A stretch of DNA of 5,102 nt from contig JAUVRF010000168.1 in NCBI GenBank assembly GCA_030597775.1, positions 1-5,102 of the forward strand, read 5' to 3'. This DNA is from Methanobacteriota archaeon (lineage in GTDB: Archaea; Thermoplasmatota; DTKX01; GCA-020343715). A model generated the notes under the pieces. It was not told where the DNA came from. It saw only the letters and a list, made by a program, of their open reading frames with translations, and did not search any database. The first letter of the stretch is position 1; each line of letters opens with the position of its first letter. A program made the position numbers and the translations under genes. Below, piece by piece: positions 1-5,102 of the stretch.

Positions 1-498
1 ACGAAGGCCCGAGAACGCGATGAGGATGGCGCCGATGAACAAGGGTGAGCCCAGGGCCCCCCCGGCGGCACCCAGCTTGGTATAGCCTCCCGAGAGCCCC
101 CCACCGATGGCCTCTCCCGACCTGACGATGCTGTCGGACGATCCCGCACCCAGGGCGAGGATCGCACCCATGATGGCGGCGGCGATCACAAGGACGTACG
201 CGAACAGGGCCAGCCGCTCGGCGTCCTCCATGTGGTCGATCTCACGGAGGAAGCAACCAGCACCGATGGATGCGACGGCAGTGGAGACGAGGCCCACATA
301 GAGCCCGAGGCCCGTCGGCGTCCAGCCGGACCTGTCGCCCCACAGCTCGATGAGGGCCGCTACCATGATGAGGTACATACCCAGGGACAACAGGGCCAGG
401 TACGCCCTGCGCTCCTTCATGGCCAGGATCCCGGTGAAGTACGCGAACAGCATGGCACCGAAGGCCTGCATGAGGAGATAGAGGACAAATGTGGCCAT
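1..498 (-). CDS. Multi-pass membrane protein, unknown function (C-terminus off the window)
   Basis: An open frame of 166 codons runs without a stop from an ATG at 498-496 to the left edge, so the C-terminus is missing. I do not recognise the family. The product is strongly hydrophobic, with about five likely membrane helices at residues 3-25, 33-50, 63-83, 97-119 and from 150 to the edge. Short charged loops (KERR at 28-31; REIDHMEDAER at 85-95) separate them, and a Gly-rich loop lies at 128-150. The start is chosen because a clear TATA-like box (522-530, minus strand) sits about 28 bases before the ATG and there is no Shine-Dalgarno sequence, which is the expected layout of a leaderless archaeal mRNA. 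The gene diverges from the pair at 635-2169. No catalytic motif is visible, so transporter, sensor or structural roles cannot be separated. Confidence is high that it is coding and low on function. Confidence 0.8.
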   Translation of the reverse strand, partial: MATFVLYLLMQAFGAMLFAYFTGILAMKERRAYLALLSLGMYLIMVAALIELWGDRSGWTPTGLGLYVGLVSTAVASIGAGCFLREIDHMEDAERLALFAYVLVIAAAIMGAILALGAGSSDSIVRSGEAIGGGLSGGYTKLGAAGGALGSPLFIGAILIAFSGLR

Positions 499-521
499 CG
501 CAGGACACTTGGCCCGTTCCA

Positions 522-530
522 CATATAAAG
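522..530 (-). promoter_or_regulatory. TATA-like box of the membrane-protein gene (leaderless)
   Basis: On the minus strand the sequence reads CTTTATATG, an A/T island in GC-rich surroundings. It is centred about 28 bases upstream of the ATG at 498. Archaeal transcription usually begins about 25 bases downstream of the TATA centre, so the mRNA should start at or within a few bases of the ATG. The lack of any GGAGG-like motif before the ATG agrees with this. Confidence 0.55.
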
Positions 531-634
531 GTTCGGCCCTCACTCTCGCGGTCGGTACTCCCTTCCATGCGGATCCGGCTATCGGGTTGGCGAAAACGTA
601 ATGAACGATACACCGCATACAAAAAGCGGGAAGG

Positions 635-1201
635 ATGCGCTCACCCCAGTCCAAGAGAGGTAGAGGGGACCCTGACGAGGTTGATCATACGGTCCAGGAC
701 ACCCTGGATGCATTCAAGGAGGTGAAGCCTCCGAAGGCGGACCCGTCTCCCGTGGATGAGGACAAGGGACGCGTTGACGGGGAACGGGCCGAACGGGCAT
801 CAAGTCCCCCCAGACAGGCCAGCATAGACGCGTTCCTGGTGGCTGGAGCCGTTCCACCATCCCCCGATCGGGGCGATACCGCGACTCGGGCGATGGAGGG
901 CATCGCGCTGGAGATGTCAATGGAACGGATAGCCCTGACGGAGGCGGCCACTGGCATCATGCGAGACGAGCTGCTGGTGACCATCGCCCGGGAGATCCAG
1001 CTTCCCCTCCAGAGACTGGACCTTGTCGACGGGTACATCACCGACCTGGAGCTGGAGGGTAAACTGAGGAGGGTCGGGGACGTGGTGGTCCTGGCCCATC
1101 CCGGTGACGAGGACCTCATGGCCATGGACATCGACGAGAGGGAGTTCCTCCGCCTGTCCAGGAGAAGGTACATCCTCTCGAGGAAGGGTGATGGCAGATG
1201 A
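635..1201 (+). CDS. Disordered-plus-winged-helix-like protein with two PIP-box-like motifs, coupled to the FtsZ-like gene
   Basis: This 188-residue protein belongs to no family I can name. Residues 1-85 are rich in Pro, Asp, Glu, Arg and Lys and look disordered. They carry two similar short motifs: QDTLDAFK at 21-28 and QASIDAFL at 61-68. Both fit the PCNA-interacting (PIP) pattern Q-x-x-[L/I/M]-x-x-[F]-x, the second better because F67-L68 completes the hydrophobic end. Residues about 100-155 look like a winged helix: two predicted helices, then a segment containing DLELEGKLRRVGD and a beta-like VVVLA, resembling the recognition helix and wing of DprA or MarR-type domains. The tail at 168-188 is basic. 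ATG 635 is the first start after an in-frame TGA at 602; GGGAAGG lies directly before it, too close for a standard ribosome site. A weak A-rich patch at 591-600 could be the promoter. Its TGA overlaps the next ATG as ATGA, suggesting translational coupling. Domain calls are inference by eye. Confidence 0.72.
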   Translation: MRSPQSKRGRGDPDEVDHTVQDTLDAFKEVKPPKADPSPVDEDKGRVDGERAERASSPPRQASIDAFLVAGAVPPSPDRGDTATRAMEGIALEMSMERIALTEAATGIMRDELLVTIAREIQLPLQRLDLVDGYITDLELEGKLRRVGDVVVLAHPGDEDLMAMDIDEREFLRLSRRRYILSRKGDGR

Positions 1202-2169
1202 GCCATGACGGGATCCACAGGATGGGGCAGGGCGCGGGCGGTCCGGACCGTCCGGACCGTCCATCGATGGCCGTGGTTGGCTGTGGTGGTGCCGGATGCA
1301 ACACGCTGGCGAGGGCATCGGAACGGGGCTGGACCCTGGGAAGACACGTGGCGGGGAAGACCGACGCCCAGCACCTCCTCTCCACCAGGGCGCACAGGAA
1401 GATCCTCATCGGACGCCAGACGACGGGTGGACGTGGGACCAACATGGACATCGCGTTGGGAGAGATGGCGTGCCACGAGGACCGGGACCAGCTCCACGGA
1501 GTCCTGGCGGAGATCGACATCGTGATCATCCTCGCGGGGCTCGGGGGCGGCACTGGAAGTGGTGTCGCACCCGTGATGGCGAAGATTGCCAGGGAACGAG
1601 GTTCCCTCGCCATATCCCTCTCCACGCTTCCGTTCTCGGTGGAGGGGTCCACCAGGCGGGACAACGCCATGGTGAGCCGGGCCAACCTTGCCCAGCACGC
1701 CGACCTGTCGATGGTCGTGCCCAACGATACGATGCTCGAGAGCGGCTCGAACCTGAGCCTGCTGGATGCATTCGCGATGGCCGACGATAGCCTGCTTGAA
1801 CCCGTAAGGCTCCTGAGGAGATTGTTGACCCGGGAGGATATGCCGTGGGTGCGGACGGCATTGAACGGGGCGGGTGCGGCCCACCTGGGCCGGGGAGGAT
1901 CCGACAGACGTCGGGGCTATGCCAAGGCCCTCGATGGGGCCATTGCCTCGATCTTCCCTCCCATCGGTCCGAACGCATGCTCCCGCGCCCTTGTGATGTT
2001 CCATGCGGGAAGTGATGAACCCGACGATAGGACGCTCCTCGAGATAGTGCGGAGCCTGCACCTTTCTATGGACCCGGGTGCCCGAACCCTCTGGGGCGTC
2101 CACAGGGACGATCTCATGGAGGACCGGCTGCGGGCGGTCGTGATGTTGGCGACCAAGCCAAAACGTTGA
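1198..2169 (+). CDS. Divergent FtsZ-like (tubulin/FtsZ superfamily) GTPase paralogue
   Basis: The 323-residue product has the FtsZ nucleotide-binding loops in order: VVGCGGAGCNTL at 26-37 (T1), TDAQ at 55-58 (T2; usually NTDAQ, here KTDAQ), TTGGRGT at 75-81 (T3), the tubulin signature GGGTGSG at 116-122 (T4), TLPFSVEG at 143-150 and PND at 175-177. The C-terminal domain is recognisable to WGV at 299-301 and ends at the core, with no tail carrying an FtsA/SepF-binding peptide. FtsZ proteins polymerise with GTP and organise division or membrane remodelling in the cytoplasm. The T7 loop is abnormal: aligning VRTAL (218-222) with the family's V-K/R-T gives R212-E-D214-M-P-W217 where FtsZ has N-x-D-F-A-D, so the first Asp is kept and the second is Trp. 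This points to a paralogue rather than the main division FtsZ. The start overlaps the upstream stop (ATGA); Met24, just before the fold begins, is an alternative start. Family assignment is firm; cellular role is unknown. Confidence 0.9.
   Translation: MSHDGIHRMGQGAGGPDRPDRPSMAVVGCGGAGCNTLARASERGWTLGRHVAGKTDAQHLLSTRAHRKILIGRQTTGGRGTNMDIALGEMACHEDRDQLHGVLAEIDIVIILAGLGGGTGSGVAPVMAKIARERGSLAISLSTLPFSVEGSTRRDNAMVSRANLAQHADLSMVVPNDTMLESGSNLSLLDAFAMADDSLLEPVRLLRRLLTREDMPWVRTALNGAGAAHLGRGGSDRRRGYAKALDGAIASIFPPIGPNACSRALVMFHAGSDEPDDRTLLEIVRSLHLSMDPGARTLWGVHRDDLMEDRLRAVVMLATKPKR
1241..1262 (+). repeat. 9-bp tandem repeat of a palindromic unit inside the FtsZ-like gene
   Basis: The 9-base unit GTCCGGACC occurs twice and is followed by GTCC. 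Each unit contains the perfect 8-base palindrome GTCCGGAC (1241-1248 and 1250-1257). The repeat encodes the Pro-Asp-Arg run at residues 16-22, ahead of the conserved fold. It is probably a replication-slippage expansion in a tolerant N-terminal extension. Confidence 0.7.
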
Positions 2170-2175
2170 TATAGT
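2167..2175 (+). promoter_or_regulatory. Possible TATA-like box for the tRNA-Asp gene
   Basis: TTGATATAG overlaps the stop codon of the FtsZ-like gene and begins the only A/T-rich stretch before the tRNA. A start about 25 bases downstream would give a 5' leader of roughly 30 bases to be removed by RNase P. The match is modest, and the tRNA could instead be co-transcribed from upstream. Confidence 0.3.
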
Positions 2176-2229
2176 CATTTGCAATTCCAAACCCGCGCGT
2201 CTGGTCACATTGGCCGACGCGTGCCGCAC

Positions 2230-2305
2230 GCCCCGGTAGTGTAGCGGCCTATCATCCAGGCCTGTCGAGCCTGGGACCCGGATTCAAATTCCGGCCGGGG
2301 CGCCA
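2230..2305 (+). tRNA. tRNA-Asp (anticodon GTC), CCA encoded
   Basis: The full cloverleaf is visible. The 7-bp acceptor stem GCCCCGG (2230-2236) pairs perfectly with CCGGGGC (2295-2301). The anticodon stem CAGGC (2257-2261) pairs with GCCTG (2269-2273) around the loop CTGTCGA, with anticodon GTC at 2264-2266. The T stem CCGGA (2278-2282) pairs with TCCGG (2290-2294) around TTCAAAT. The discriminator base is G (2302), as expected for tRNA-Asp, and CCA follows at 2303-2305 in the genome. No intron is present. The D stem is short, and the product decodes GAC and GAT. Confidence 0.95.
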
Positions 2306-2381
2306 CTCCTTCCCTCGATGGCCAAGGCTGAAGTGCATTCGATCCCTCTGGAGGAGGGTGGTGGTGCCTGGGTCCCCGTCG

Positions 2382-3890
2382 CTACTTCCTTGTCACCGCC
2401 ACTGCAAGTATCACGAAGCCCAGGAGGAATATGAGTGGGATCGTCCAGGCGATCCATTCCACCTCGTTGTCGTCCTTGTCCTCGTCGTCGTCATGGCCGT
2501 TCTCCTCGGCCGCTGCGGCCCGGATCGTGTGGTTCATCTCCTCGATGTCAACACGGTCCTGGAACACCTCGTAGAAGCCGTGCCACTGGGTGTAGTCGGG
2601 GCCCATCATGAAGGCGCCCATCCTCGCACGGCGTCCCTCGTGGTGCCACATCTCGTAGATCTTGAACTCGATGAGCTCGTCGAAGGCCTCGGGGGTGAGC
2701 AGCTCGTCATCGTAGAGGGCGTCCACGATCACCTTGGCGTCCGTGTACTGCTGGTTGTACAGGTCGACCGCCAGGTCGGCCTGCTCGTAGTAGTTGTCCA
2801 CCCAGGTCTCGCCGTGGCATTGCTCGCACACCGTCTTCATCCTGTTCCGTTTCTCCTGCCAGGTGCTACCGTCGCTTATGGGGTACCCAAGGCTGTTGGC
2901 CGTGTTGTCCGTGTGCCTGGAGATGGCAGGTTCCAGCTCCCAACTCAGGCGGGAGCTCACGTCGTGGGTGGCATCGAGCCCGGGCGCGGAGGACATGTGA
3001 CATCCAGCACAGGTCGGGGCGCGGTAATCCTCGCCCGCCTTCCAGTCCTCCTCTTCCCAGTTCCACGTGTCACCCTCGGCGGCGTAGATGTTGCCATGCT
3101 TGGACTCGGAGTAGATCTCTATCTGGGGATGGTCCGGTCCCATGTGGCACTGGCCGCAGGTCTCGGGGCTTCGGGCCTCCTTCAGGGAGAAGGAGTGTCG
3201 TGAATGGCAGGCGGAGCAACTGCCCTTGCTGCCGTCGGGATTGATCCTGCCGATGCCGTTGTTGGGCCAGACGGTCCAGTTGTCGGCGGTCTCCCCCGTC
3301 ATGTCCGTGCCGTGACAGGCCTGGCATCCTCTCAACGTGGCGGCATGGTCCATCTCGACACCATCACGCATGATGTAGCCATCGTCGATCTGGCTCTCCA
3401 GGTACGGGAGCTTCTTGCCGTCGAAGAGCAGGGCGTAGTAGTCCACCCCCAGGGAATGGAGGCTCCTATCGTTCTCCTCGACAGCATCGGGATGGCACTC
3501 GGCGCAGTCCAGGGGCGACACCACCGGGGACACCCAGTATCCGTTGTGGAGCTCGGTGTCGGGGTCGGACTCCTCCCCCTCGTGGCAATCGATGCACGAG
3601 ACGTCCTCCTCGGCGTGACGCGATTTCCTCCAGTCCGCGGTGATCCCGGGCATGATGTCATCCTCGTGGCAATCGATGCAGGGGTCGTCCCCCTCGCTTG
3701 CCCGTGTCTCCCCCCCATCGCTGGCGATGGGGTCGATATCATCCGCATCGTTCGCCTCCATCTGCATGCTGGCGAACAAGAGGACCACTAGGACGATCGC
3801 AGTTGTGAGAAGGAAGGCCTGCAGGTGCTGCTTCCTGATGCGAAATCCCTGGTGGTCGCCCTCTATTGGTTCTGGCGATTCCTCAACCAT
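2382..3890 (-). CDS. Membrane-anchored octaheme cytochrome c, hydroxylamine oxidoreductase (HAO) family, hao-like
   Basis: The 502-residue product has exactly eight CXXCH heme sites, at 71-75, 99-103, 129-133, 189-193, 225-229, 245-249, 294-298 and 355-359. Segments around hemes 5-6 (WPNNGIGR at 208-215, NPDGS, RHSFS, CGQCHMGPDHPQ, EIY and SKHG to 266) are typical of the HAO family, which moves electrons between hydroxylamine, hydrazine, NO or nitrite and partner cytochromes. The fourth site would be the catalytic heme (P460 in true HAO). D253-H254 and Y433 in MMGPDYTQWHG are candidate catalytic-pocket residues. A basic stretch (RIRK, 17-20) and hydrophobic segment (25-41) form a signal anchor. 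After a very acidic linker (461-477) comes a second membrane helix (478-498) ending RK, placing the heme domain outside the cytoplasm. GGTGG at 3904-3900 lies 9 bases before the ATG and supports the start. It is transcribed alone, convergent with the tRNA. Direction of catalysis and substrate are unknown. Confidence 0.93.
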   Translation of the reverse strand: MVEESPEPIEGDHQGFRIRKQHLQAFLLTTAIVLVVLLFASMQMEANDADDIDPIASDGGETRASEGDDPCIDCHEDDIMPGITADWRKSRHAEEDVSCIDCHEGEESDPDTELHNGYWVSPVVSPLDCAECHPDAVEENDRSLHSLGVDYYALLFDGKKLPYLESQIDDGYIMRDGVEMDHAATLRGCQACHGTDMTGETADNWTVWPNNGIGRINPDGSKGSCSACHSRHSFSLKEARSPETCGQCHMGPDHPQIEIYSESKHGNIYAAEGDTWNWEEEDWKAGEDYRAPTCAGCHMSSAPGLDATHDVSSRLSWELEPAISRHTDNTANSLGYPISDGSTWQEKRNRMKTVCEQCHGETWVDNYYEQADLAVDLYNQQYTDAKVIVDALYDDELLTPEAFDELIEFKIYEMWHHEGRRARMGAFMMGPDYTQWHGFYEVFQDRVDIEEMNHTIRAAAAEENGHDDDEDKDDNEVEWIAWTIPLIFLLGFVILAVAVTRK

Positions 3891-3913
3891 TGTACGTTCC
3901 CACCATATCCGGT

Positions 3914-3934
3914 GACCTCTTGGTGTGAGAGGTC
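3914..3934. promoter_or_regulatory. Perfect 7-bp inverted repeat at the predicted transcription start of the cytochrome gene
   Basis: GACCTCT (3914-3920) and AGAGGTC (3928-3934) are perfect inverted arms separated by 7 bases. The centre-to-centre spacing of 14 bases is not far from one or more helical turns. The repeat covers the expected start site, about 25 bases below the TATA-like box at 3954-3963. That is the usual place for an archaeal repressor operator. It could also form a small 5' hairpin in the mRNA. Confidence 0.4.
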
Positions 3935-3953
3935 GATATTGGAATGGAAGGAC

Positions 3954-3963
3954 GATATATAAG
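3954..3963 (-). promoter_or_regulatory. TATA-like box of the octaheme cytochrome gene
   Basis: On the minus strand the sequence is CTTATATATC, a strong archaeal TATA match in GC-rich surroundings. A start about 25-28 bases downstream falls near 3930, giving a leader of roughly 40 bases that contains GGTGG before the ATG at 3890. Confidence 0.6.
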
Positions 3964-3973
3964 TATTATACTT
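3961..3973. promoter_or_regulatory. 13-bp perfect palindrome next to the cytochrome TATA box
   Basis: AAGTAT and ATACTT form a perfect 6+1+6 palindrome. It overlaps the upstream edge of the cytochrome TATA box, where TFB binds its recognition element. A regulator bound here could block or aid TFB/TBP. The A/T-rich composition makes a chance palindrome more likely than for the repeat at 3914-3934. Confidence 0.3.
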
Positions 3974-4019
3974 GAGCCGTTCAATCCAGTCCCGGTTTCC
4001 TGTTCCGCCCCGTTGCGAA

Positions 4020-4031
4020 CGAAACCCTTAA
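4020..4031 (+). promoter_or_regulatory. BRE/TATA-like element of the beta-helix gene
   Basis: CGAAACCCTTAA combines a purine-rich BRE-like CGAAA with a weak TATA-like CTTAA. A start about 25 bases downstream would be near 4054. This leaves a short leader of about 23 bases that contains the ribosome site at 4065-4070. The TATA match is weaker than that of the divergent gene. Confidence 0.4.
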
Positions 4032-4064
4032 GGCCCGACATGTACTAGCTTCCTCGTTCCTCCA

Positions 4065-4070
4065 GGGGGT
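4065..4070 (+). promoter_or_regulatory. Ribosome binding site that supports a TTG start
   Basis: GGGGGT, close to the archaeal consensus GGAGGT, ends six bases before TTG at 4077. No ATG or GTG is in frame between the upstream stop (TAA 4029-4031) and this point, so the site favours TTG over the ATG at 4131. Confidence 0.5.
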
Positions 4071-4076
4071 AGCAGA

Positions 4077-5102
4077 TTGGGAGACCTGAGAAAGTACACG
4101 CCCCTCTGCATCGGAGCCCTAGTCCTCATCATGTGCACGTGTATCCTCGCCTCGACGGACGCAGAGGCGAGGACGGTGATCGACCACGATGTGGTGGTGA
4201 CCGGCGACATATCGTGGGTGGACGACACCTACGAGGTCCACGGGAACGTGACGGTGCTCGGGGGCATGACGCTCCACCTGAGCAGGGTTGTGCTGGAGAT
4301 AGTCGGGACCAGCGACGGCTCCCACCGGATAGAGGTCAAGTCGGGTGGCCATCTCATCGCGGACAACTCGACCATCAGGGGGTCACCCTACTCCATCGGA
4401 GCCATCTTCGCTGGCAATGTCCTCATGGCCACCTGCACCGTGGAGGGCCTGTACGTCAGCAACGTCACCGAGGCCATGCTCGTCTCGGGTGTGGCCGAGT
4501 TCCGTCACACCACGATCAAGGACACGAAGAACCACACCGCCATCAAGGTAACGGGAACCCTCGAGGCGATCGACTGCCAGTTCCTGGAATTGGGTTACAC
4601 CGCCCTGTTCTTCCCGGATCCATCGGGCGCGAGGAAGAGCTCCCTGAAAGGCTGCACCCTCAGTGCCAGGTCCACGGGAACGGGGGACACCTACGGGATA
4701 CTGATGTCCTGGACCGAGGCCGTAACGGCCGATGTGAGCCTTGACATAGCGGATTGCGAGTTCCAGGGCTTCAGCTACGGGCTCCAGGGATTATTCGACT
4801 CATCCAGGGCATCCCTCGATGTACTTGGGAGTTCCTTCGCAGGATGCGGTCAGGGCATCTCTATCTCCGGGAACAATGCAAGCGTCTCTATCGTCGGGTG
4901 CGAGCTCGAGGGTCCTGGTACGGCTGGCATCAACATATACGTGATCAATCCCTCAGAGACCTCGATCGACCTAACGACTGCCGACCTTGCCATCAGCGGG
5001 TTCGATGTGGGCATCAATATTCGGGGACCCGCCCACGGGTTCCGACCGCTCCTGGACAACGTTACGGTTATACTCTGTACCCAAGGGATCCACGTCCTCG
5101 GC
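4077..5102 (+). CDS. Secreted right-handed parallel beta-helix protein (C-terminus off the window)
   Basis: An open frame of 342 codons starts at TTG 4077 and runs past the right edge. Residues 1-31 form a Sec-type signal peptide: K/R at 5-6, a hydrophobic core at about 10-25, and a likely cut near the Ala residues at 25-31. Starting at the first ATG (codon 19) would remove the basic n-region and half the core, so TTG is preferred. The rest is made of irregular short beta-strand repeats rich in Gly, Val, Ile, Ser and Thr, with recurring units such as DCQFLELGYTAL, DCEFQGFSYGLQG, GSSFAGCGQGISI and GCELEGPGTAGINI. These are rungs of a pectate-lyase or NosD-like parallel beta-helix. Several N-x-S/T sequons (for example NVT at 57-59) would allow archaeal N-glycosylation. 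Such proteins are usually cell-surface or S-layer-associated; some bind or cleave polysaccharide, but no catalytic site is identifiable here. It is divergent from the cytochrome gene. Fold confidence is good; function is unknown. Confidence 0.85.
   Translation, partial: MGDLRKYTPLCIGALVLIMCTCILASTDAEARTVIDHDVVVTGDISWVDDTYEVHGNVTVLGGMTLHLSRVVLEIVGTSDGSHRIEVKSGGHLIADNSTIRGSPYSIGAIFAGNVLMATCTVEGLYVSNVTEAMLVSGVAEFRHTTIKDTKNHTAIKVTGTLEAIDCQFLELGYTALFFPDPSGARKSSLKGCTLSARSTGTGDTYGILMSWTEAVTADVSLDIADCEFQGFSYGLQGLFDSSRASLDVLGSSFAGCGQGISISGNNASVSIVGCELEGPGTAGINIYVINPSETSIDLTTADLAISGFDVGINIRGPAHGFRPLLDNVTVILCTQGIHVLG

Noticed and set aside
242..622. 126-codon minus-strand open frame crossing the 499-634 intergenic region
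   Set aside because: It overlaps the membrane-protein gene in another frame, crosses its TATA-like box, and has no membrane or domain pattern.
1198..2169. Assignment as the canonical cell-division FtsZ
   Set aside because: The altered T7 loop, K in place of N in the T2 loop and lack of a C-terminal peptide argue for a paralogue, so no gene symbol was given.
685..2229. 514-codon open frame on the minus strand
   Set aside because: It is antisense to the winged-helix-like and FtsZ-like genes. Its translation is low-complexity Arg/Ser/Pro/His text with no recognisable motif, while the plus-strand frame carries clear FtsZ signatures.
2344..2358. CCCTC-N5-GAGGG hairpin between the tRNA and the cytochrome stop as a terminator
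   Set aside because: The stem is only 5 bp and no T-run follows on either strand, so it does not resemble an archaeal or bacterial terminator.
2358..3203. 281-codon plus-strand open frame rich in Val, Leu and His
   Set aside because: It is the antisense shadow of the octaheme cytochrome, whose eight CXXCH sites settle the coding strand.
3954..3973. The A/T-rich stretch as promoter for the plus-strand beta-helix gene
   Set aside because: It lies over 100 bases before the TTG start, while a closer BRE/TATA-like element at 4020-4031 fits a short leader better.
4133..4744. 203-codon plus-strand open frame rich in Arg, His and Gly
   Set aside because: It is a shifted frame within the beta-helix gene, with composition typical of GC-rich frame shadows.

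Overview
The window looks like a GC-rich archaeal chromosome segment. Supporting signs are TATA-like boxes about 25-30 bases before genes (one placed for a leaderless mRNA), an FtsZ-superfamily gene, a tRNA-Asp with an encoded CCA end, and a long secreted beta-helix protein. A lineage near Thermoplasmatota is a guess from style only; nothing here fixes the phylum.

Layout: (1) 1-498, minus strand, the N-terminal 166 codons of an unrecognised multi-pass membrane protein running off the left edge. (2) 499-634, a divergent promoter region. (3) 635-2169, plus strand, a two-gene unit joined by an ATGA overlap: a small protein with a disordered N-terminus and a probable winged helix, then a divergent FtsZ-like GTPase. 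(4) 2230-2305, tRNA-Asp(GTC). (5) 2382-3890, minus strand, an eight-heme cytochrome c of the hydroxylamine oxidoreductase (HAO) family with membrane segments at both ends. (6) 3891-4076, a divergent intergenic region with two TATA-like boxes and two perfect inverted repeats. (7) 4077-5102, plus strand, a secreted right-handed beta-helix protein cut by the right edge.

The regions appear to be independent units. The two most interesting points are the coupled pair in 635-2169 and the cytochrome. The first protein of the pair carries two PCNA-binding-like motifs, and its partner is an FtsZ homologue whose synergy (T7) loop has lost one of two catalytic acidic residues. This raises an unproven idea of a link between the replication clamp or DNA and an FtsZ-like filament. 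The cytochrome suggests extracytoplasmic nitrogen-compound redox chemistry (hydroxylamine, hydrazine, NO or nitrite), anchored in the membrane and possibly under repressor control.
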